DNA of 64,000 bases from Euryodendron excelsum (GCA_033060915.1 CM065388.1:21233501-21297500), one strand, 5' to 3'. Shown: positions 34,451-47,400, numbered from the stretch's first letter. Notes: generated by a model not told the origin, from the letters alone. Translations and numbers: made by a program.

Positions 34451-35224
34451 AGCTCTGTTGAGCTTGCTTGGTGGATGCTGAGCGTCTGGCATATGAGTAA
34501 GCTCATTAACTCATGCTATCATAATCTTGCTGATCTTGTTCCTCTTTGTTTTTTATTTTTATTTTTTATGAGCAAATGATCTAGCGGAAGCATTTATTAA
34601 GCGAGTTTCACAGTGTAGCTATTCACGTGAAGTACTTGGCAGAACAACTCTTCATTGTCTCTTTAATTTGTCTAATTTGGCAAAAGTGCCTGTTGTGTGT
34701 TTGGCTATATGTCAAAATGCTGCTATATGAGTATGTGTTTATTTTTTATTTTTCCTTTGTTTTCCATTGCGGTTTCTCAAGTCATGTGAATCTCGTTTTT
34801 ATTACACACGTAGAAGTTACAACACCAGTTAGATTGCTTATACATGAGTGAGAACACAAATGACTATTTTAGATTTTTCAACCGTGTTTAGTTTCTGTTA
34901 AGTGATTCTTTTAATCATTTAAGGGCTTTGAAGAGCCTGCTTCTTGAGCAACCATATTAAATTTAGGGGCATCATACTCCAATTGCTTAACCAAACGTCT
35001 GCTTACATAACACAGACTTGGGGCAGTGTGTTAGAGCTCAAAGAGGTACTCCGTCCGTCCTATTTTTTAGGTCTTACTTTCCAGTTTTAGTTTTCTCTTT
35101 TAATGTGTAAAAATTTTGAAATTTATTTGTGTCTATCTTTTTAAAATGTATCAGTACTCATCCTTCAGTGAGATGGTTGACAGACTTTGCTTTGTTGATG
35201 TAGGAACTTTGGTGAATCCAAAAC
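34451..35224. other. 3' flank of the NLR gene
   Basis: Likely holds the 3' UTR; no clear poly(A) signal is fixed. At 35047 TACTCCGTCCGTCC looks like one Stowaway MITE end without a visible partner. Confidence 0.5.
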
Positions 35225-35227
35225 TTA

Positions 35228-35999
35228 GACTATGTTTGATACAAGAGAATGAAAAGTAATGGAATGGGAATGAGAATGAAATGTAATGGAATGGTCATTC
35301 TTATTTTCTTGTTTGGTAAAACCAATAAACAATGCTAAAATGTATATTATATACAAAATTTAATACGAAAATTTAATATTATATTGTATACAAAAATATT
35401 ATAAGTATTATATATTATTTATTAAATATTATTGAGCATTTGTGATGATGGTGGCGATAGTAGTGGCAGTCGGTGGTGTTGGCGGCGGCGGCGGCAGTGG
35501 TGGTTGGGGTGGGCGGCAGCGGCAGTGGCAGTGGTGGTGGGGGGTGGGCGGCAGCGGCAGCAGCAGCAGCGGTGGGTGATAGCGGTTACGATGGATGGCG
35601 GGTGGTGGTTGTGGGGCAGTGGCAGTGGTAGGTAGCGATGGTGGTGGATGGCGGATAGTTGTGGTCAACGGTGGATGGTGGTGGTTAGTGGCAACGGCGA
35701 TAGTGGGAGTTTTTTACTTTTTATTTTTTAACTTTTTAATTAAATAAAAAATAATTACCAAAAAGATTTTATTTTTTTTAAAAAACTTGATAACAAAAAT
35801 CTTACTAAGTTTTGTTTTATATTCTTATTTCATGTGAGAATAGAATGACTATTCCGACTGTTGAAATACGAAATGGTTATTCCAACAAAATGTGAGAATG
35901 ATCAGTCCAACTTTAAATAGTGATATAAAATAAGAAAATGAGAATGAAAGTGAAAGTGAGCATTGCATTCTAATTCATTTTCTTACACCAAACATAGTC
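35228..35999. mobile_element. Tourist MITE with a GGN-rich insert
   Basis: The ends are GACTATGTTTGATACAAG and, complemented, GACTATGTTTGGTGTAAG, with TTA duplications (35225-35227 and 36000-36002). Both arms carry GGAATGGGAATGAGAATG-type text. The centre (about 35430-35705) is a degenerate GGC/GGT/GCA trinucleotide tract; the Gly- or Pro-rich ORFs on both strands there are artefacts. Confidence 0.88.
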
Positions 36000-36157
36000 T
36001 TAAGGTGAATTAGAACCGGGGTTCTCTATTGGGGAAGGTATACAATCACTTAATCATTTCATTAGGCATATGAGCTTTTCTATATGTTTGTTCAATATCA
36101 TTTGTGGTTTAGTTAATAAGAGTCAAATTTTCTAATAAATGTTGGGTTTAATATAAG

Positions 36158-36854
36158 CTAGGAAGCACGGATACTTCGTTGGAGGAGCCGTACTCATGTC
36201 AAACACTTGCAGACACGTGTTGGACACTCCGTTTTACGCGTTTGATTATTTATTTATTTATTTTTATATCGGACACGACTTAAATACACGTGTCCCATTT
36301 TGGACACTTTAGGGACACGGCGGGGACTTAACTATAGATTTAAAAACTAATTGTTGGATCGAAGAAGAAGAAGGAGAAGAAAAATAAGTATGCTACTTAT
36401 ATTGGCAGTTAATTTGTTTTGAGTATTCTTTATGGTTTTCATATTAGATGATGATGGATAGATAATGATGGGTAGATAATGAAGTGTAATGACATATTAA
36501 TGTTTTCGATAGTTTATGACTTATAATATTATGTATTGATGGAACAACTTTTTTGTTGTTAATGTGTTTGTTTACTTTATCATTTTTAATAGAATGTAAT
36601 TAACTAATTATGAATGATTTGTTGCCAATTAAGTAGTGAAATATGTTATTTTATTTATTTAATTGGTATTATCTTGTATATTTTTTTACTTTTATTTTGT
36701 AAAATATTTATATATATGACATATAAAAAATGTAAAAATATATTCTTTTGCCGTGTTCCTGTTGCATTGTATCTTGCAATTTTTTAAAAATTGTTATGTC
36801 AACGTGTTTGATATGTATCGTGTGGACACTCGTATCCATGTTTTTGTTTCTTAG
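36158..36854. mobile_element. hAT-type MITE with GGACACG words
   Basis: The ends are CTAGGAAGCACGGATAC and, complemented, CTAAGAAACAAAAACATGG. Perfect 8-base duplications AATATAAG flank it (36150-36157 and 36855-36862). The arms hold GGACACG/CGTGTCC words; the interior is AT-rich. There is no ORF of note. Confidence 0.9.
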
Positions 36855-36862
36855 AATATAAG

Positions 36863-37476
36863 ATTATCTAGGTGGCTCTTGATTGCACTGTTAGCACTGT
36901 TAATTCATAGAACTAGGTTTCTATATTTGTAGGGCTTTGTTGCAGCTGTTGGTTTGGAGGTTATTTAGTTGGTCAGAATTATTAGACCATTATAGACCGA
37001 ATTACCAAACTCAGTAGCACCAGTACTGGAGGTGTGTCGACATTTTATAGACCAAATTGATGGACTAGGATTTTTTTTTTTTAATTTCGAATTCTGCATT
37101 AGGCACTAAAAGAAAAAAAAAAACTAAAAAAAAAATCATAATATGATTGGTATATGATGTTAGGAAAATTTATTTGTTTTTAGACCCAAAAATTAGAATT
37201 AGATTTTAGTTCTCGTAGGGCAAGTTATAATTGAGAAAATAGAAGGGTGTCGAGGTGCTGAATTGGAGTCACTTATGAAGTCAAGTACTTATTTTCAGAA
37301 TCTCAGTTTGAGCTGATTTCATTGGCACATCTTCGTGTAGCAATGTAGCCCTTTTCGGTGATTAAGTGGCTTAAAGCCTTCTAATCAAGGAGTGCATATT
37401 TTATTTGATAAGTAACTAGTGCCTTCTCAATAATACCCTCAAGCTCAGGCAATGGAATGGCTTGTGTCTCAGCATG
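36863..37476. other. Intergenic DNA
   Basis: No gene or element end was found between the hAT MITE and the Copia target site. Confidence 0.6.
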
Positions 37477-37481
37477 AATTG

Positions 37482-38476
37482 TCTAAGTTTATGTAATTGG
37501 TTAAATTTCGTGACAAGTTTTGATATAATTTGAGGATTTAGGTTATCAATCACATGCATTCAGAAGGGATTTCAAGTTTATTCGTGCAAGCTCGTACTAA
37601 GAGAGTCTTGTATGATACATATTGGCTATTGAAGGGGATTTCAAGGGATGTCAATGAATTTCGAGGAATCTCGAGAACAAAAACAATGTGCTAGTTACTA
37701 ATCAAGAGATCGCGGGATCTTTAAGAGATGTTGCGAAATTTCGAGGGCAAAAACAGTGAGCATACAGATTTGATAGGACCTTACGGGATCCTTGCAAGAT
37801 GTCGCGCGATGTCAAGGGTAAAAACAGTAAGCATGCCAAAATCTGCAATTGAGCTCGTGGGATCTTCGCGGGATCGAGATGCACTTTGCGGGATCTCGAA
37901 GGATCGAAATACGCAAAATTAAAATTCTCAAGAATCGTGTTGCTAGGATTTTTGTACCTATTTAAAGCCTAGCACACTTCACCAAACCTTATCTGAGCCA
38001 CTACTATCAAGAACACCTTGAGAGAAGTATTTCTAACATTTCTAAAAGTTCAGAAACGGATCTTAGCAACAATGTTCTTCAACCCAATTGAAGAAATCAA
38101 GAGTTTTGAAGGAGTTCAGGGCTTAAAATCTATTTTAAGGGAATCTGAACGGTGGTTAAGCCCAAAAATGGTAAATCGTAGATACGAGTAAGTCAAGACA
38201 ATCATTAGATCATAGAGTTGATAGGTTTTGATTGTAAAAAGTCTTGTAACCGTTTGAACAATAAGATATAATGCATGATCTTTATCTTGTAAAGGGGACA
38301 CATGATTTTTCTCCCATTTAAAGGTTTTCACGACAAAAGACTGATGTGTTCCTGATTGGATAGTTTGTTTTTTTGTGTTTTAGTATGTTCAATATTGCTC
38401 ATTTTCATAACATCTTGAACCAATATTGTAGAGTTTAGTCTCTTGGACAAAATATAAATAAAAGCTAGATTTTTCA
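37482..38476 (+). repeat. 5' LTR of the Copia element
   Basis: 995 bases from TCTAAG (a decayed TG start) to TTTTTCA. It contains about three imperfect units of roughly 80 bases with GCGGGATC, GATGTCGCGAGAT and CAAAAACAGTGAGCA, and a TATA-like CTATTTAAAG at 37958-37967. The same landmarks occur in the 3' copy (TATTTAAAAG at 41011-41020). Confidence 0.92.
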
Positions 38477-38478
38477 AT

Positions 38479-38489
38479 TGGTATTAGAG
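38479..38489 (+). promoter_or_regulatory. Primer-binding site of the Copia element (initiator Met tRNA type)
   Basis: TGGTATTAGAG lies two bases after the LTR end and matches the standard TGGTATCAGAG complement of the initiator methionine tRNA with one C-to-T change. Confidence 0.9.
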
Positions 38490-38542
38490 TAGGACACTCA
38501 AAATCGTTTTTGATTTTCTAAAGAGTGAAGTCTTAATTGTCT

Positions 38543-40440
38543 ATGTCTATGGATTGACCAAAGGAAGGTAGTTTCATATCTCAACCTCCTTTGCTGGATG
38601 AGACCAACTATCCCTATTGAAAAGTCAAAATGAGAGCTTCCATTAAGTCTATAGATGAACGTGTATGGTAGGCAGTTGTTAATTGCTGGACTCCACCCAC
38701 AGTCACAACCAGGATGTGACTATCTCAAAAGCTATTATAGTTTGAGATAGGGTTGATTATGAGTACTGTAGATGGAATAGTAAAGCTATTAATGCTATCT
38801 TTAACGGGGTCACAGCTGAGGAGTTTCGTAAAATCTCACACTGTGAACTTGCTAAAGAGGCTTGGGAAATTTTACAAATCACCCATGAGGATTCTACTAC
38901 TGTAAAAATTGCTAAACTTCAGCGATTAACAACTATTTTTAAAACTTTGAGAATGGAAAACGATGAAACATTTGATCAATTTTATTTTAAACTAAGTGAC
39001 ATCGTCAACTCGAGTTTCAACTTTGATGAACAAATCTCCTCTTAAAAAATTGTTCAAAAAATTTGAAAGTCTTTACCTGAGAGATTTCAAGCGAATGTTA
39101 CAGCTATAGAGGAAAGTAGGGATGTTGATACCTTAAAAGTTGAGGACTTAGTGGGATCCTTATAAACTTTTGAAGCAAATTTTCGTCAGTTTAGAAAGAA
39201 TAAAGGATTGGTATCAAGGAGATGGTTTTGTTTGTCAAAACGTTTAAAAAAAATTTCAATAAAAGACAACAAAATCAATCTTTCTCGTTTGATAAAGTTA
39301 AAGAAAAATCTTTTGACAAAATAAAGTTTGTAAGGAAGTCCTCTGATAAGTCTGGCCAAAAATAATGCTTCGAATGTCATGACTTTGGGCATATTGCTAT
39401 AGATTGCCCAGACAAAAAGAAAAATAAAGGAAGCAGAGTTTTGATAGTCACATGGAATGATTTCAAGAAAGAGGAGTCGAAAAGTGATGATGAATCTGAG
39501 AATTTTACGGCATTCATGGCATCAGTTTCTGAGTTAATCGAAGCTACATCTGAGGTCCCTGTAACAGAAAAGTCTAATGAATAGATGATACAGTGGGTTG
39601 TCTCAAGGAAGATGAGGATGAATCAGATGATGAAGATAAAAGTGAACTACAACGAGCATATGATCAACTGTACAAACAGTCATACAAGCTTATTAATGTG
39701 AATGTTAAATTAGGTAAGAAGTTGAAAAAGGCTCTGAAAGAAGTTGACTCCTTAAAAAGGGTAAATGTCGATACTCAAGTTGACATAAGTAAGTTGAAGA
39801 AATATCAAACAACACTAACTAACAAAGTGAAGTTTCTCGAGAAGTATACATTTGAGAGAGACGGTTTTAAGAAGGCTCTTGAAGAAAAAATTTCGAATCT
39901 CAAAGCTGATATCGCTAAGTCTAATCTGACCTTCAAGAAGTACAGGGCAAGTGCATCCACGGTAGAGAAACTGTGCTTGAATCAGAAATATTCTTAGGAT
40001 ACACGTGGTATTGGGTAGGAGGCTAAACCATTCAAGTCAAAGTAACAATAATACAACAAGCCCATCAAATTTGTTCCTAAAGAAAGATATAATACTTGTC
40101 AAAATTAGGGTAATTCTTCTTATTTCGTACCTATCTGTCACCACTGTGGTATAAGATGTTATATTAGGCCACAATGTCATAAATTGTATGAATTTCCTGT
40201 AGATTATGTTCAAACTTGTAACTTTCAAAATCCTGGTAGATCATACAATGGTCAGATGTCTAATAGATTTCATGTGTTGGCTGAGTAAAGGAATTTTTCT
40301 AATCAGAATTTTCAAAGACATGCTTTACGTCAATACTATGAAAACTATATGGCAAGATCCGCAATTAAACATACCTCAAGGAAAGGTCAAAAGCTTAACC
40401 GATAGTCTCTTCCAAAGCATCTAAGTGTTAATCTTAAGAT
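38543..40440 (+). pseudogene. Copia gag remnant
   Basis: The start ATG at 38543 leads into FISQPPLLDETNYPY and VKMRASIKSIDERVW, the conserved N-terminus of plant Copia gag (UBN2 type). A zinc knuckle, CFECHDFGHIAIDC, lies near 39370-39410. An acidic stretch and a long coiled coil (about 39593-39997) follow, then a second knuckle-like CHHCG...RPQC near 40140. Stops occur from the first line on (the Trp codon in NYPYW is now TGA). In an intact copy this protein would form the virus-like particle that packages the element RNA. Confidence 0.88.
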
Positions 40441-40790
40441 TGTATAGATAAGGAAAAATGGCCTGAGAGGTTTTGTTATTCACACTGCTCTGAAGGCTCA
40501 CAATTCTAATGTGTGGTATCTGGATAGTGGTTGCTTAAGGCATATGTGTGGTAATAAAGCTTATTTTGACATTATGACTAAATGTGATGGAGATTTAGTA
40601 ACCTTTGGAGATGGCAGCACCTTTAGAGTTGTAGGAAAAGGTAATATAAAACCTCAAGGGTTACCAAACCTCAATGACATACTGCTAGTTGAGGGCTTAA
40701 AAGTTAATCTCATGAGCATCAATTAGTTATATGACACACAATATTAAGTACAGTTTTTCAAAACTGAATGTAGATTTGACATGTTCAAGA
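40441..40790 (+). pseudogene. Copia protease, N-terminal part only
   Basis: The frame reads HTALKAHN, then WYLDSGCLRHMCGNKAYF with the catalytic Asp in DSG, then VTFGDGSTFRVVGKGNIK and LVEGLKVNLMSIN. This is the usual start of the Copia protease. After a TAG at 40724-40726 (probably from CAG) and about 60 more bases it runs straight into LTR sequence, so the rest of pol has been deleted. Confidence 0.88.
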
Positions 40791-41234
40791 GCTCGCGGGA
40801 TCATCAAGGGATGTCGCGAGATCTCGAGGGAAAAAACAGTGAGCATGTAGATTTGACACGACCTCGCGGGATGTCGCAAGATATTGAAGGCAAAAATAGT
40901 GAGCACGCTAAAATCTGGGATTGAGCTTGCGGGATCCTCATAGGATCTCAAGGGATCGAGTTGTGCGAAATCAAAATTCTTGGAAATCGCGCCACAAGGG
41001 TTTTTGCACCTATTTAAAAGCCCAGCACACTTCTCCAAATCTTATTTGAGTCGCCACTATCAAGAACATCTTGAGAAAAGTATTTTCTACCTTCCTAGAA
41101 ACTCAGAAACAGATCTTAATAACAATTTTCTTCAACCCAGTTGAAGAAATCAAGAGTCTTGAAGGAGTTCTAAGGGGATCGGAATGGTAGTCAAGCATGA
41201 AAACGGTGAATCGTGACTATGAGGAAGGTCAAGT

Positions 41235-41266
<32 letters not shown>

Positions 41267-41516
41267 ATTGTAAAGAGTCTTGTAACCATTTGAACAACAA
41301 GATATAGTGCATAATCTTTATTTGGCAAAGAAGACACGTGGTTTTTCTCCTATTTAAAGGTTTTTACGGCAAAAGACTAATGTGTTCCTGAATTAATGAT
41401 TTGTTTTTTTTTGTGTCTTGATATGTATAATATTGCTCATTGTCGTTAATCTTGAACTCAATATGTTATAGGGTTTAGTCACTTCAACAAAATATAGACA
41501 AAGACTAAATATTTCA
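40790..41516 (+). repeat. 3' LTR of the Copia element, 5'-truncated
   Basis: It aligns with the 5' LTR from about 37710 onward and ends ATTTCA at 41516 beside the AATTG duplication. The first 230 or so bases of the LTR, with the polypurine tract, were lost in the same deletion that removed pol. Confidence 0.9.
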
Positions 41517-41521
41517 AATTG

Positions 41522-43990
41522 CATCTTTCAGTTTGTAGGAATACACTGACACGATGATGAACTCATAGCTGAACAGAGTGGAGAGATCCCTCCACAAATA
41601 TCAATGTGTTTTATGCGTCTTTGTTTCTGGTACCTGAATTTGTACCTTATACGTCAAGTAATGCCTCATTCACTCTTCTATTTTCTTTAACATGTTCTTT
41701 TATCTCGCTTTTTTTTTTTAATGTTATTTTCCCTAAATGGAGCCAATTTCTCTTTGAGATTGATGCCATTTGTAGCACATAGGAAGAATAATCTTGTTTT
41801 ATCTCATATTTGTTGCTATATTTTAACAAACTATTGCAAAATAATAATTTTGCCATTGCGAGCCTAATATCTTTAATATTTGAAGTACAGAACTTTGGTT
41901 GAAATAATGGCGATTGATGGTTTAGTACAATTATACCGCTGGACAAGGAATGATGAAGAACCAAATGGTTACAGTGTTCTTGCACAAGGAATTACAGTTA
42001 TTTGTCGCGGTTGCCTTTTTCACCTTGCAGGGATATACGACAACAGATGAGATTTGCAGCTGAACCAAACTGACATCTGCAATCATATTAATTAATGAGG
42101 GTGTGTCTCTTTTCTATGGCCTAGATTTAGACCTTTGCTTGGTGGAACAATGGTGCTGCTAGGTTTCATTCTATTCAAGTAATGTCTTCTAAATTTTGTT
42201 GCTGTTGTTCTTGTTTGGGAACATATTTTTACATTTCTTTGTAGGACAGGTCACATATTCAACATCTCTGGCGTGCCATTTACTTTTCACTCCTATTTGT
42301 TTATATATGTAGAAACATGGACTTGTTTTGTTCATTTTCCGTTAGTGATTCTGCTATGCTGATAACTTTGTTGGACTAAAACTATAGTTTCACCCTAAAC
42401 TCCGTACAGAGAAGCAACTTGATTAGCTGCTCATGTGATGGCTGGGGTAGCAGCAAGGTATGAAGGATTAACTGCCTGTTTGGAACTTAGAGAGGGAAGG
42501 AAAAAGAAGAGAAATTTTATTATTATTATTTTTAATCCTTTCTTTATTTGATTCTACTTAAAAAAGAAAGAAGAGAGAGGGAGATAAAAGAAGGGATAGG
42601 GAAAGGACAAAAAAAGTCACTTTCTCACTTTTTCTCTTTTCTTTCCTTTTACTTACCAAATAGGGAAGAGAAAGCAAGAGGATTTGGCCTATGTTAGCCT
42701 GTTGGTTGAGGCTGCTGCCGATTGGAGGTAGCTGCTGCTTCCGGTGAAGACTCCTTGTCAAATAAACAAATAAATAGAAAGGTACACAACTTGGTTATAA
42801 GCAAACGAGTGGTGCTATATAAACAGAAAGTTTATACTAAAAATTTAATTAGAATGATACAGATATCCACTTCATGTAGAAACATTACACTTAACATGAC
42901 TGATATTAAAGAGAACACTTCAACGGGAAAGAGGAAACTAAAGAGACATGTTCTTTTCTAACTCCAATGTCTGATAGATATCCCAAACCACTTTTCATCT
43001 TTTCCGGTCAAATCCAATATCCCGTTAATATTGCTCCGGCGATCACTATGATTTCCATCTTTTCCGATGAAACCCAATATTCCGTTGGCATCTCCAGCGA
43101 CCACGAAACACCCATTCCTCGTTAGATCAGATTCACACGTCACAATGAAAGCTAACAACACTAAAAGAAATTTAGTAAATTTAATCGGATTAATATTCTG
43201 TGTAGCATAGATATTAACTTAACCTGAACTCTAAAGTTTATCGTGAGTATAAAATTATACTTTAACTTCAGATCTGAATGTTATCATAATATCCAAAGGA
43301 AGACGCAACATGAAATCCAACCTATGCCAGAAAGATTGTACTGATAAGCAGTTGCGGACTAAGAAACATTTTTCAATGGAAGCTTTTTCAATGGAAGCGA
43401 AAGATACTCCTAAAACGAAAATTTTAAATGACACTTTTCATATTTTTAATACTTGGTATAAATTTTTTTACTTAAAATTTAATTTTTCTTAGATGAAAAA
43501 TTATTAATTAATTTATTTTTTTCTTTTTTCAATGAAATATTCACTTAATCACAATGAATTTAATCATCTAATAAAAATTAATTTTTGATGAAGTATTCCC
43601 TAAATAATTTGATTAACATAATACAAAATTTGTGATTTAACCAACAAAGTACGTAATTTACTTTTCAGGTTCACCATAATAGCTACTTGTAGAACCACAA
43701 ATAATAAAAATAAATTTATACTTTGTTTAAAAGAAAATAAAACAAACATCGATCTATATAAAAATATAAAAATACATCAACAAGTCGTTTGATGATGTTA
43801 TCGGTAAGATTTACTAATTTATTTTTCAATTTAAACTTTTGTCTTTGTACGTGCGCGCGCGCAAGAGGGGGGAGAGAGAGAGTGTGTGTGTGACTACTAA
43901 AACTCTCATTTTTACGATGGCCACATTCCTGTCGCGAAAGGTGAGTATTTGCCATGGGCTTTTTGTGACAGCTGTCTCCCATTGCAAATA
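41522..43990. other. Intergenic DNA, no gene recognised
   Basis: About 41560-42470 is moderate in composition and could hold old UTR or intron sequence. Near 42475-42665, CTGTTTGGAACTTAG and the complement of CTTACCAAATAGG suggest a short Tourist-like MITE without a clear duplication. At 43000-43120 a phrase starting CATCTTTTCCG is duplicated at about 62 bases; the minus-strand frame across it repeats NGILxxxGKD. None is a supported gene. Confidence 0.45.
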
Positions 43991-43994
43991 TTAA

Positions 43995-44370
43995 ATGAAA
44001 CGATGTCGTTTCGCTCGTGCCCCAAATTTCGCTTCTCCCCTTTTCTCTCTCTCTAGAACAAAAGCCCTAGGTAGACTCAACGCCTCCACCAAATTGAGAG
44101 AACCAGCGCCTCCACCAGCCTTCATCGAGCAAGGGTTCATAGCCAGCACCTCCACTAGCCTCCACCAGCGTCACCACCACCTCCATCAGCCGCCGCCTCC
44201 TCCTCCTCTGTTCTCCCCCATAGCCACCGCCTCCTCCTCCTCGTTAAGACTAGGCCTCCACCAACGCGATTGTGCCTCCACCAGTGCCATAATTATTGTT
44301 GCTACCGTTGCACTTTCTCCTTCTATCTCACGAATTTAAGACCAGTTTTGCTAGGGTTTCTTGTTTCCAG
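43995..44370 (+). other. Probable first exon (5' UTR or start) of a host gene, cut off by a Tat insertion
   Basis: CT-rich leader text, AAAAGCCCTAG, GCTAGGGTTTC and a splice donor in TTTCCAG/GTAAGC at 44370/44371 resemble the 5' exon of a plant housekeeping gene. A palindrome-like AACGATGTCGTTTCG lies just upstream. An ORF from 43995 (114 codons, Pro/Ser/Ala/His-rich) crosses it but its composition is UTR-like. About 180 bases into the presumed intron lies the long Tat element (44552). No downstream exon is in the window, so the gene's identity is unknown and it may be dead. Confidence 0.35.
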
Positions 44371-44375
44371 GTAAG

Positions 44376-44376
<1 letters not shown>

Positions 44377-44415
<39 letters not shown>
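44377..44415. repeat. (CT)n microsatellite
   Basis: About 19 CT units directly after the presumed splice donor. Confidence 0.98.
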
Positions 44416-44418
<3 letters not shown>

Positions 44419-47400
44419 ATCTTCATTACCTACGTGTAGAAGGATCAAACAAGTTCAAATGTGTGGACAATGAAATTATTGTCTGTGCTGTGAGAAAATT
44501 ATGAATTTAATGGAAATCAAGGTGGTTTCCTTTTTCCTTTTGCCATGTGGGTATCGCGCTTAGATTTTTCGCACTCGAAGAATACACACACAAGCAAAAA
44601 AAATACTGTACTCTCTCGTTAGCACTCACCCTCCTAGAAGAATGACTGCGACTAGGTTTGAATTGAAAATAGATTCGAATAAAGGGTTTTTGAAAAAAGT
44701 TTGGAGTCGCCACCTAACTTAATTAAGGTGAGTTAGGTCACCTAAAAACTAAGTATAATCCGAAGACTACACTTAGGATTTTTAGAAAACGATTTTGAAA
44801 AACATCCTCCAAAGAGGGTTTTTAAAAAAATAAGTTGTTTGACAACCTTTGGAAAACATATAAGCCCTTTTTTGAAAATAAATTTCATTTTGGTCTTTGA
44901 AAACAGTAATCTTAGGTTTGGAGGTTGGTTACGTGTAGGGAAGACGCACTAAGCCATCACTCTACCCTACCCTTGCGGTACCTACATGTCTATTTACTCT
45001 AGATTCACCTGTGAGAGTCTTTAACTAACAAATGTTCAATCTTATCCACTTTAAAAAATAATTTTGAAAAGACATGATGCATGATATGTAAGTGCAAGAA
45101 AAAAAAAGTTGGAAACTAGATTTGAAAAGAAATTAATTTGATTTAAAAATAAATTTGAAAAGATAGATTGGAAATTGAAAAGTTTTAGAAATTGAAAATA
45201 AAGATTTGGAAATAAAAATTTGGAATTGGAAGTTTGAAATAGATCATGGAATTAGAAACTTGAAGAAAATTGTAGAATTGGAGATTTGAAAGAAGTTGTA
45301 GAAATAGAAGTTTGATAAAGGTTGTGACATTGGAGAATTGAAAAAGGTTATGGAATTGGGAATTTGAAAAAGATTGTGACCACACCCACGAGGGTTGTCT
45401 ACGTATCTTTTTTGAGGAATCAGGTTAGTCGTAGTTTGGACAAGAGTTCGATAAAAAAATAAAAGATTTGATATGGAAGAAGAAGTTGAATTGGAATTTG
45501 GGTTTGATTTGAATTTAGAATAGAGGATTGGAAATTGGAATAAAGGATTAGGAAATTGATTTGGAAATATAGAAGTTTAGGAAACTTAGACTTAGGAAAG
45601 ACAAGATTTAAAAAGGACTTGAGATTAAGGAAGACTTAACTCGAATGTTGGACTTGGAAGATTAATGCAGGATTGGATTTAAGAAGGATTTGAATTAGGA
45701 AAGGTTCAAATTAGGAAAGTTTCAAAATAGGGAAGTTTCGTTTTAGAAACGTTTCATTTTAGGAAAGAATTCAAATTAGGGAAGATTTCGATTTAGGAAA
45801 GATGTCGATTTAGGAAAGTTTTGAAATAAGAAATGTTTTAAAATAGAAAAGGTTTCATTTTAAGAAAGTTTTCATTTTAGGAAAGTTTTCGAAATAGGAA
45901 AGTTTTGAATTTGAAATGTTTTGAAATAGGAAAGTTTTGAAAGTTGGAAAGTTTAGAATTTAGAAAGTGTTTGAGTTTTAGAAATTCTTGAAGTTAGGAA
46001 AGGTTTGAGTTTAAGAAAGATTTGAAAACTTAGATTTGAAAAATGATGGAATTAGGAAAGGTTTAGATTAGGAAGAATTTGGAAGTTTAAAGTTTAAGGA
46101 AAAATTTAAATGTTTAAGTTTTGAAAACCTAAAGTTTAGGAAAGTATGAGATTAGGAATGAGTGAATTAGGAAAGATTTGGAGTTGGAAAGATTGAGATT
46201 CTTATTTTCTAAAACAAAATATTGAATTTTGTTTCTAAAAGAGATGTGTTTTGATTTTGTTTCCAAAAACGGAGGATAGGATCTAGTTTCTTAAATAGAA
46301 GATGGGATTTGGTTTTCTAAAGGGAAGATTGGATTTGACATAGATTTTGAAAGAGAAGTTTTAGAAACCCTAGATTTAAAAGACTATAGTTTTGATATAG
46401 AAAATAGTTTTTGAAAATATAGATAATTTTGATGTAGAGAAGGAGATTTTGGAAACCTAGGTTTTAAGGCAAGATTGAAAATCATGTTTTTGAGAAAGGA
46501 AATTAGGGTTCCTAATTGTAGCTCTAAGGTTTAACTTGGACACCAAAAAAGGATTTTTGAAAAGTGAGTTTTTAGAAAGAGAGATTTTGGGAAGAAAATT
46601 CTAGAGAGGAGTTTTTAGAAAGGGAGACTTTTGGAAAGAAATCCTAGTGAGGAGTTTTTAGAAAGGAAGTTTTGAAAAGAGAAAGTTTTTGGAAAGGGAT
46701 TTTTGGAAGGAGATTGTCGGAAAGAGTTTTTAGAAAAGAGATTTAGGGAGAGAGTTTTCTAAGAAGGAAACCTAAGGAGTGTTTTTAGGAAAGTAATTTT
46801 GAAGAGAGCTTATTAGAAAGGAATTTAAAAAGAAGTTTTGAGAAAGAGATTCTTGGAGGGAGTTTTTGAAAACAATTTTGAAAAGAAATTTAAAGAGAGT
46901 TTATGGAAAACATGTTTGAAAAGAGATTTCTAGAGGGAGAGATTTGAAAAGAGAATTTTTAAAAAGTATAGAAAACATCTCACTTTCCTAAAGCGATTCT
47001 AACCATAAGAAGATTAGAACCACTTTAAGATAGTGGTTTTGAAAATAACAAGGATTTTGAAAATATAGACTATATTGGTCACTTTAAATGTAACACTTTC
47101 TTAAAGCAACCCTAGCCATGGAAAGGCTAGAATCACCTTAGGATTGTGATTTTGAAAACAAGTTTTGAAAAAGAAGATTTTGATGCAAGTTTTGAAAATA
47201 GTTTTGATGCAAGCTTTTAAAAACAAGTTTTAAAACAAACTTTGGAGGAACGCAAGATAATGATATGCACAATGTAAATTGGGGTCGTGAACATACAAGG
47301 TTAAGGCTTCACCACGTAATTAAGAGGGCCGAACCCACGTGGTCTCCGGTTAGACTAAAAGAAAGCTCCCAACACGGTAACCCTCCAATAGCCTAATCCT

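Larger units (their letters stand above)
37482..41516 (+). mobile_element. Internally deleted Copia retrotransposon
   Basis: Perfect 5-base duplications AATTG (37477-37481 and 41517-41521) bracket the element. The order is 5' LTR 37482-38476, primer-binding site 38479, gag, start of protease, then the 3' LTR from about 40790. Integrase, RT and RNase H are missing: the sequence passes from protease code directly into the interior of the LTR. The gag is riddled with stops. Total 4.03 kb. Confidence 0.95.

Noticed and set aside
33484..34492. Overlapping ORFs on both strands within the NLR gene
   Set aside because: They are shadows of the 764-codon receptor frame, which has all NB-ARC motifs in order.
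35429..35668. Pro-rich and Gly-rich ORFs on opposite strands
   Set aside because: Both are products of a GGC/GGT trinucleotide tract within a Tourist MITE.
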